Assembly (NCBI RefSeq): GCF_008033235.1
Contig: NZ_CP042432.1
Coordinates: 3,658,001 to 3,722,000, forward strand
DNA length: 64,000 nt
Direction of reading: 5' to 3'
Origin: Anseongella ginsenosidimutans
Lineage (GTDB): Bacteria > Bacteroidota > Bacteroidia > Sphingobacteriales > Sphingobacteriaceae
Shown here: piece by piece, positions 58,355 through 64,000 of the stretch
How positions within the stretch are numbered: the stretch's first letter is position 1
How the letters are laid out: each line of letters begins with the position of its first letter
Program-made: the position numbers and the translations under genes
The notes under the pieces: model-generated
What the model was told of the DNA's origin: nothing
What the model saw: the letters and a program-made list of their open reading frames with translations, nothing else
Databases searched by the model: none

Positions 58355-58690
58355 CTAGGCGGGTTGTTCCTCCACCACCTCCGCCTCCGGCGCATTCCGC
58401 TTCACCGAATCAATCCCCTTGTCTCGTCCCGAGGAACTCTCATACATTTCACTCGTTCCAATAGGCTCATGATTTCCTGCCTTTAAAACAAAATAATACT
58501 TCCCGTTTGAAGACGTCTTCTTCTCATACCGCTCATCAATCGGAGCATTTTTCCGAACCGACTCAATCCCATTCTTACATCCCGACTTGGAAGAATACGT
58601 TTCACCCGAGAGGATCGGCTCACCGTTACCAGCCTTGAGAACAAAATGAAATTCACCGTTCTTGGTTGTTTTGATAATAAATTTTCCCAT
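58355..58690 (-). CDS. YegP / DUF1508 protein
   Basis: 111 aa made of two copies of the DUF1508 unit: FIIKTTKNGEFHFVLKAGNGEPIL.SETY and YFVLKAGNHEPIGTSEMYES with a GI.SV.KNAP end. YegP-like proteins are small, common and of unknown function. The IS3 copy B lies 50 bases upstream. Confidence 0.93.
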   Translation of the reverse strand: MGKFIIKTTKNGEFHFVLKAGNGEPILSGETYSSKSGCKNGIESVRKNAPIDERYEKKTSSNGKYYFVLKAGNHEPIGTSEMYESSSGRDKGIDSVKRNAPEAEVVEEQPA

Positions 58691-58804
58691 GATAAATTAT
58701 TTAGTTTAGTTCCCTTCTAATATAAAAAATAATCTAAACATTATAATTCCCCCCGAAAATCGGACAGTAAGTTAAGTTAGAATTTTGATTAAATTTACTG
58801 TATC

Positions 58805-59080
58805 ATGAGTAGGAGAAAGTTTACTTCGGAGTTTAAAGTCAAGGTGGTCATGGAGGCCTTGAGCGAGCGTTACACGATTCAGGAGCTTGGTCGCAAGTAC
58901 GAGATCCATCCCACGCAGATCACTACCTGGAAGACTCAGTTTTTGAAAAATGCCAGCGCCGTTTTTGACAAACCAGTAAAGGATGCCAAAAGCGAGGCCC
59001 AGGAGAAGGAAGAGCATTATTTGAAGGTGATCGGCCAGCAAAAGGTCGAGATTGATTTTTTAAAAAAAGCCTTGTCATGA
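58805..59080 (+). CDS. IS3-family transposase OrfA, copy B
   Basis: 91 aa, identical to copy A. Same A7 slippery run before the stop and the same ATGA overlap with orfB. Confidence 0.93.
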   Translation: MSRRKFTSEFKVKVVMEALSERYTIQELGRKYEIHPTQITTWKTQFLKNASAVFDKPVKDAKSEAQEKEEHYLKVIGQQKVEIDFLKKALS

Positions 59081-59943
59081 GCCAGGATAAACAGCAACGT
59101 CAGCGACATATTGACAAGGCCGGAATGTTGAGTATTGTCCGTCAGTGCGAGCTTCTTGAGGTTCCTCGCAGCAGTTTTTATTATAAGCCCTTGGGAGAAA
59201 GCGAGCTGAATCTGGAGCTTATGCGCCTGATTGATGAAGAATACCTGTTACATCCCTGGCTTGGGGTTCCTCGCATGACCACCTGGCTAAGGAAGGACAA
59301 AGGCTATAAGATCAATCCTAAACGCATTGAGCGACTTTACCGGCTGATGGGACTCTCGGCCACAGGCCCTAAGCCCAATACCTCCAAAAAAGGAAAAGGG
59401 GCCTTACATAGGGTATACAAATACCTGTTGAAGGGGCTCAAAATTGTGCGCCCTAATCAGGCGTGGGCCATGGACATCACCTATATTCCGGTGCAGGGCG
59501 GCTACCTGTATCTATGTGCCATTATTGATCTGTACAGTCGCTATGTGGTAGGCTGGTCGCTGAGCAACGCCATGAGCGCGGATTGGTGTAAACAGACCCT
59601 ACAAGGAGCCATCGCCCGGCATGGTTGTCCGGAGATTCTCAATACTGATCAGGGAAGCCAGTTCACCGCTTATGAGTTCTGTGATTGGGTTACCCATCCT
59701 GAACGGGGAATCAAACTCAGTATGGACGGTAAAGGCCGGGCAATTGACAATATTTTCATAGAACGCCTGTGGAGAAGTGTCAAGTACAAACACGTATACC
59801 TGTTCCCGGCCAGCGACGGACTGGAATGCTACCGAGGCCTACAGGTCTATTTTGAGTATTATAATACCCAGAGACGACATCAGAGCCTGGATGACCAAGT
59901 CCCGTTGACCGTCTACGGGCAAGCACTAAAACAAGTGGCATAG
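59077..59943 (+). CDS. IS3-family transposase OrfB, copy B
   Basis: 288 aa with the same DDE core as copy A. One residue differs (Lys in YKHVYLF). Intact. Confidence 0.93.
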   Translation: MSQDKQQRQRHIDKAGMLSIVRQCELLEVPRSSFYYKPLGESELNLELMRLIDEEYLLHPWLGVPRMTTWLRKDKGYKINPKRIERLYRLMGLSATGPKPNTSKKGKGALHRVYKYLLKGLKIVRPNQAWAMDITYIPVQGGYLYLCAIIDLYSRYVVGWSLSNAMSADWCKQTLQGAIARHGCPEILNTDQGSQFTAYEFCDWVTHPERGIKLSMDGKGRAIDNIFIERLWRSVKYKHVYLFPASDGLECYRGLQVYFEYYNTQRRHQSLDDQVPLTVYGQALKQVA

Positions 59944-60120
59944 TCTGGTAGGGTTATCAACAGCAAGAAGGTGGAAATTAAAAAGAGAAAGAAGCAAAGA
60001 GAAAAAGGGCGTGGATTTGTGGAAAACTCAACTGAGTTTACCACAAGCCCACACCACAACTACAACAAAGAAGCTTATTTATTTTTACAAAATACTGTCT
60101 AAACATCGGGGGGAATTATA

Positions 60121-60240
60121 TTAATCGAAAAACGACGGAAGGAACTGGGTCAAAACCACTTAAGCATCGTATCATTCGATGAGATTCTTGATTATCAACT
60201 GAAGTTTTTAGAACGATTTGATTTGTTAAGAATCATTTAA
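60121..60240 (+). pseudogene. 3' remnant of a gene cut by IS3 copy B
   Basis: The frame from the IS edge reads LIEKRRKELGQNHLSIVSFDEILD and ends FERFDLLRII-like, stop at 60238-60240, 39 codons. The pattern (helix, IVSFDEIL, helix) recalls the C-terminus of Shedu-type DUF4263 nucleases, but the piece is too short to be sure. Confidence 0.45.
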
Positions 60241-60291
60241 CGCGGAATACCATACATTGTAAGTTCGCGGCACATCGACCCATGATAGCGT

Positions 60292-62361
60292 CTACATTGA
60301 TAAAGCATCCCCTTCCAGTCCCTGGCCCTGCTCCTTATTCCCCTGCTCCCGGCACTCCCCCGCTTCCAGTCCCTCCTGTTTCTCGGCATTTTTCCGCGCC
60401 AGCTCCTCCGCCCGCCGTTGCCGCGCCTCAATCCGCCCGCACTCCCTTTTCAGCAGCTCATAAATGTCCTCTTTGATCTGGTAATAATTCTCCATCACAT
60501 CGCGCCGGGTCACCTGCCCCACCGCCGGGATCTCCCTGTACCCCGCCTCCTCAGCAGCAATCGCCGCATGATCGTTCTGAATTTCGGCATGAAACATTTT
60601 CAAACGGATCTTTTCCTGCGGCGTATCGGCCACCATCCCCACAAACTCCCCCGAAGACAGCGAAGCAATCCGCGAAGCAGGAATCGCATACTCCAGCTGC
60701 CGCGACCGGGACACCGACACATCCGAGCTCGAAATGCTCCGACTCTCCCGCTCCTGCATGATCTTCCCAAAACTCTCGCTCAGCCGCTTCGCCGTCTCCC
60801 CGGTCACCTGCCCGCTAATCACGTTACCGACAATCCCGGTCAGCACGCTTGCCTGCTCAGCCCCGTAATCTTTTTTAAGCTGGCTGAAATCCTGCACGGC
60901 AAGGGCCGTCGCTACTTTATTGGAGCGCGCAGTAGCAATCAAGCTGTCCATGCCTGCGAAATAGATCGTCGGAAATTCATCGAATACCAGGCTGCTTTTG
61001 AGCTGGTTTTTCCGGTTCACCAGTTTAATCATCCGGGAGATATACAGCGAAAGAACAGCCCCATAGACCTGGAGCTTTTGCGGGTTGTTTCCAAGGCACA
61101 CAATCTTGGGCGCTTTCGGATTGTTGATATCCAGCGTGAAATCATTTCCGCTCAGCACATAATACAGCTGGGGAGAAGCCAGCCTGGCCAGGGATATCTT
61201 TGCCGAAGCGATTTGTCCCTCCACCTGCGGCATCGCCTTGCGGAGATAAGCCGACACAAAAGGATTGATCAGCACCTGGATCTCTTCCTCGCTCATCAGT
61301 AAGGCAAACAAGCGATCATAATCGGTTTGCATCAACTCGATCGCATGAGGAAGCGTGCAGTAGCGCCCCTGCTCGTATTTTTTCAAGTACCAGATAATCG
61401 CCGCCAGAAAATTAATAGCGCTTTCCACGAAAAAATCACCCTGCTTCTTAATCCAATCCCGGTTCAGGCCCAACATGATGGTTCTGGATGAATCGGTTGC
61501 ATCGGTGAGGTCGTCCATGCTTTCAGGATACAGCGGATTGCACCGGTGCAGGATCTTATCGAAGTTAATTACCCAGAAGGTGGGCTTTACCTTGTAATTT
61601 TTGTAATATTTTAATAGCGTATTGTAGGCGATGAGCGAGAGGTCATCAAACTTAAAATCGTACAGGAGCATCGAAAAGCCCTTGCGAAGGTGCTGGTCAA
61701 TTATGTGCCGGATCACAAAGTAAGACTTGCCCGACCCGGGCGTACCTGCTACCAGCAGCCCCCGGAACGGATTGACAATATTAATCCAGCTCTTGCGCAG
61801 TTCACTTTTCAAACGATAGCGAGCTGGCAGGTTCACGCTGTATTCGTTCGTCAAAAGACGCTCCTCCTGCGGAAACGTTTCGCCAGCCGTGTTAAACACG
61901 TCCGTATCCAGGCTACTGTTGACCAATCGCGACAGCAGCGTACCCCCGCTCAGGATCAACAGGTAACCCGCGGCCGTAATGCCAATATAGGAAACAGCGC
62001 GGATCGTCTCCCTTACCGGAAGGTACAGGACCCACGCGCTCGCAAAGTACAGGCACAAGCCACCTAGCAAATAGGCCAGGCTGCTGCTGATTTGAACCTT
62101 CTCGTCCTTTTTCCCTTTTGCCGCCAGGAGCGTGATCCCCAGCAGCAGCAAAGCAGCCAGCTTGGGAATGACGACGTTTTGAAACAATCCCGTCCGCGCG
62201 ATTTGAGCGACGAGCCGATCGGTAATTTCTGCCGTAAATCCCCAGTCGATAAACGCCTCATAACAAGTGAGATAAACGTGAATTGCCAGCACGAAAATGC
62301 TGATCAGGCGCGTAAAATCAGCGATTTTCCGTAAGCCTTGCACATCTTCTCCGGTGTTCAT
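60292..62361 (-). CDS. mobC: Type IV coupling ATPase of Bacteroides MobC/TraG type
   Basis: 689 aa. N-terminal membrane helices, Walker A VAGTPGSGKSY near residue 205, Walker B SSLVFDEFPT near residue 450, TraG/VirD4-like core. C-terminal tail rich in Glu, Arg and Lys. It couples the relaxosome to the secretion channel. It is the third gene of the mob operon, 29 bases after mobB. Confidence 0.92.
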   Translation of the reverse strand: MNTGEDVQGLRKIADFTRLISIFVLAIHVYLTCYEAFIDWGFTAEITDRLVAQIARTGLFQNVVIPKLAALLLLGITLLAAKGKKDEKVQISSSLAYLLGGLCLYFASAWVLYLPVRETIRAVSYIGITAAGYLLILSGGTLLSRLVNSSLDTDVFNTAGETFPQEERLLTNEYSVNLPARYRLKSELRKSWINIVNPFRGLLVAGTPGSGKSYFVIRHIIDQHLRKGFSMLLYDFKFDDLSLIAYNTLLKYYKNYKVKPTFWVINFDKILHRCNPLYPESMDDLTDATDSSRTIMLGLNRDWIKKQGDFFVESAINFLAAIIWYLKKYEQGRYCTLPHAIELMQTDYDRLFALLMSEEEIQVLINPFVSAYLRKAMPQVEGQIASAKISLARLASPQLYYVLSGNDFTLDINNPKAPKIVCLGNNPQKLQVYGAVLSLYISRMIKLVNRKNQLKSSLVFDEFPTIYFAGMDSLIATARSNKVATALAVQDFSQLKKDYGAEQASVLTGIVGNVISGQVTGETAKRLSESFGKIMQERESRSISSSDVSVSRSRQLEYAIPASRIASLSSGEFVGMVADTPQEKIRLKMFHAEIQNDHAAIAAEEAGYREIPAVGQVTRRDVMENYYQIKEDIYELLKRECGRIEARQRRAEELARKNAEKQEGLEAGECREQGNKEQGQGLEGDALSM

Positions 62362-62390
62362 GGTGCTTGTTTATTGAAATGATCTACGTA

Positions 62391-63698
62391 TCAGGACAGG
62401 CCTTGATCGACCTGTGGCTCCTGCCGCTTCTTTCGTTTCTTCTTTTTTCTCGGGTGATAGAAATTGCTATACTCGGTTTCCTGTTTCAATAAGGTTTCAA
62501 GGACGCTCGTGGGGGCTGGCAGCTCAATGGTCACCTCGGGCAAGGCTTCTTTTTCACCTTGCACCTGCAAGGAAGGCAGGAAGCGGCTGGCGGGTAATGC
62601 GGGTGGGATCAAAGGTTCCTTCTTGGGCGCTTTTAATCGATCGGTGCTGCTCAGTCCCGCCGTGAGCGCTTTTGCGCTATAGGCCTTACCCAGGTCGCTG
62701 CCGTTAAAGACTGTTTTGTGCAGGTGATCCACAAAGGTGACCCCGTAAATTAACCCCTCGGCGTTCTGTCGAAAGAGGATGGCTACCTGCTGCTGTTTCA
62801 GCTCCTGCGCGAAGGTGGCTTTGGTGAGGTCGTGATAGTTGCCGAGCACCTGGTCAATGCGCCGCTTCAGGCTTTCCCTGTGCGGGAGGCGCTTTTCTTT
62901 ATTTCGCGCAAAGGTTTTTTCTATCTTATCCAGGGTGGGCCTTCCCGCCAGGGCGCTGGCTTTAAACGGGATGCCGATGCGCTTACCCTCTTCATTAATG
63001 ATGGAGTACACCAAACCGCGTTTTTGAAACATTATGGTGTCTTCTTTTCCTCTATCGGCAGTGAGGTTAAATTGTTTCAGTGCGGCGTTGTATTCGGCAA
63101 GGGAGGTAAATTTATAGGTTTTTAAAACGTGAGAGACCACGTTATAAATGGCGCGTTTGGTAGGCGTTTTGCCGTAGTGGGCTTTTTCCAGCGGGATGGG
63201 GTTGATATCAAGCTCCTGGCTTTTATTGCGGCCTTCGGCTTTGGTGAGATTGAACTCATTTTCCAATTCTTTTCGGGCGGTTTCTGAAAGCGTGCGGCCA
63301 ATGCCGTGAATGTCGATGCGCTTTCCGTCGGGCTTTATGTTGGTGGTGACGATGTGAATATGCGGGTGGTTGGCATCATGGTGCTGGTAGACCAGGTAAG
63401 GCTGTTCGCCGAATCCGATGCGCTGCATATAGCGGGTGGCGATTTGTTGAAAAGCGGCGGTTGTGAGTTTGTCGGTGCGGTCAAAGTTTAACAGGATGTG
63501 TAGGGCGTTGGTTTTTACCCGGCTGTTTGCTTCGGTGAGGTGCTCAAAACGGGTGAGTTTGGCTTTTAGGTCGAGGTTGTCCAGGTCGGTGCCAAACCGG
63601 CTGGCCATAATGAGGGAAGCCTGTCCTTCTGAAACTTTGTGTTCGTTATAGAGCAATAGGCCTCTGATGTTCTTTCCGCTGATTATTTTTGTAACCAT
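62391..63698 (-). CDS. mobB: Relaxase MobB of Bacteroidota conjugative elements
   Basis: 435 aa. The N-terminal relaxase domain has a Tyr-rich region and the metal-binding HPHIHIV (in QHHDANHPHIHIVTTN) near residue 115. The C-terminal part is basic (PRKKKKRKKR at the end). It nicks the transfer origin. The start overlaps the mobA stop by 16 bases. Confidence 0.93.
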   Translation of the reverse strand: MVTKIISGKNIRGLLLYNEHKVSEGQASLIMASRFGTDLDNLDLKAKLTRFEHLTEANSRVKTNALHILLNFDRTDKLTTAAFQQIATRYMQRIGFGEQPYLVYQHHDANHPHIHIVTTNIKPDGKRIDIHGIGRTLSETARKELENEFNLTKAEGRNKSQELDINPIPLEKAHYGKTPTKRAIYNVVSHVLKTYKFTSLAEYNAALKQFNLTADRGKEDTIMFQKRGLVYSIINEEGKRIGIPFKASALAGRPTLDKIEKTFARNKEKRLPHRESLKRRIDQVLGNYHDLTKATFAQELKQQQVAILFRQNAEGLIYGVTFVDHLHKTVFNGSDLGKAYSAKALTAGLSSTDRLKAPKKEPLIPPALPASRFLPSLQVQGEKEALPEVTIELPAPTSVLETLLKQETEYSNFYHPRKKKKRKKRQEPQVDQGLS

Positions 63699-64000
63699 TT
63701 CTGGGTGAGTTGGGTGATGAGCTGAAGCAAGCGGTCTACTTTTGATTCGATGTGTTTGTATTGGTTGGCTGTCCGGTTGACGTAAAAGGCTCTTTCGGCG
63801 GCGCTCCTTGACGCATGAAAATACCGGGTTTGCTGGTTGATATTGATGCCGATGGCTTTGAGTTCTTTGCGGATCGTGGTGAGCTCTTCCATGGGAGCGT
63901 TCAGAGAGATGTCCTTGTGAAAGAGGATGATCTTTTTCCCGGCGAGGATCCGCCGGGTAACCTCGGCTATGGAATGGCAGTCGCTTTCGCCAGCGATTTT
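63683..64000 (-). CDS. mobA: Relaxosome accessory protein MobA, 5' end beyond the window
   Basis: The reading frame is open from 64000 down to 63683 (about 105 codons in view). It has VTRRILAGKK, the MobA-type block ELKAIGININQQTRYFH, and a helical tail. MobA-type proteins bind the transfer origin with the relaxase. The true start lies outside. Confidence 0.85.
   Translation of the reverse strand, partial: KIAGESDCHSIAEVTRRILAGKKIILFHKDISLNAPMEELTTIRKELKAIGININQQTRYFHASRSAAERAFYVNRTANQYKHIESKVDRLLQLITQLTQKWLQK

Larger units (their letters stand above)
58742..60120 (+). mobile_element. IS3-family element, copy B, 1379 bp
   Basis: Same ends and length as copy A, inverse orientation. The flanks do not repeat (CAT left, TTA right). 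On the right it continues into the 3' end of a truncated gene, so a deletion next to the IS is likely. Confidence 0.92.
46458..64000. mobile_element. Part of an integrative conjugative or mobilizable element
   Basis: The mob genes, DUF932, DUF3276-RadC, zinc-ribbon, YegP and defence-like genes form one block. The left edge is placed at the GC-rich junction near 46.45 kb by composition only. No attachment repeat or integrase is in view. The tra genes must lie beyond the right end, or the element is mobilizable only. Confidence 0.6.

Noticed and set aside
60418-61302. 294-aa plus-strand ORF opposite mobC
   Set aside because: His, Arg and Pro rich, a typical antisense shadow of the coupling-protein gene.
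1-64000. CRISPR arrays, tRNA and rRNA genes
   Set aside because: No regularly spaced short repeats, cloverleaf-like sequence or rRNA core motif was noticed on either strand.

Overview
The window comes from a member of the Bacteroidota, probably a soil or aquatic Sphingobacteriales- or Chitinophagales-type genome. The evidence is a type IX secretion (T9SS) C-terminal sorting domain, promoters of the TAnnTTTG type, a seven-helix membrane AraC regulator, FtsX/MacB-type permeases, VOC and GyrI-like proteins, and Bacteroides-type MobA/MobB/MobC conjugation genes. The genus cannot be fixed from the sequence. No rRNA or tRNA gene and no CRISPR array was seen.

Region 1 (1-8.4 kb): a very large secreted adhesin-like protein with LamG domains, cut by the window start. 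It carries three single-base losses in homopolymers and is followed, with overlapping stop and start, by a small lipoprotein that is a free-standing copy of a domain repeated in the giant. Region 2 (8.5-26.7 kb): chromosomal housekeeping and stress genes. These are three VOC proteins, TfoX-like, a decayed alpha/beta hydrolase, two AraC regulators, a signal peptidase I-like protein without its catalytic Lys, an S41 peptidase, DUF3800, an AlkD-like protein, a class A beta-lactamase, two penicillin-binding-protein-like serine hydrolases, a MutS-like ATPase, a GntR-slipin operon, a YiiX-like amidase and a GH43 glycosidase.

Region 3 (26.5-42.3 kb) is an insertion-sequence hot spot. Two identical 1838-bp IS1634-type elements are flanked by unusually long direct repeats (418 and 149 bp). 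An IS3-family element splits an ECF42-like sigma factor that sits beside its DGPF/YciI partner. An IS21-family element splits an FtsX/MacB permease. All four insertions can be undone on paper to give intact genes. Region 4 (42.4-46.3 kb): a second AlkD-like gene, a flavin/pyridoxamine-oxidase-fold protein, a cupin and an autoinhibited Fic protein.

Region 5 (about 46.4 kb to the end) is part of an integrative conjugative or mobilizable element. From right to left it holds mobA (partial), mobB relaxase, mobC coupling ATPase, a second IS3 copy that removed most of a gene, and an accessory zone. The accessory zone includes a YegP protein, an H1-like basic protein, a candidate PD-(D/E)XK nuclease, a zinc-ribbon protein, a DUF3276-RadC(HhH) fusion, a strong nested hairpin and DUF932. 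It ends in a compact OLD-nuclease plus UvrD-helicase pair resembling Gabija. A rho-independent terminator and a GC-rich junction at about 46.4-46.65 kb probably mark the element's edge. The defence-like pair, the orphan nuclease with its neighbours, and the long-target-duplication IS are the most interesting items.
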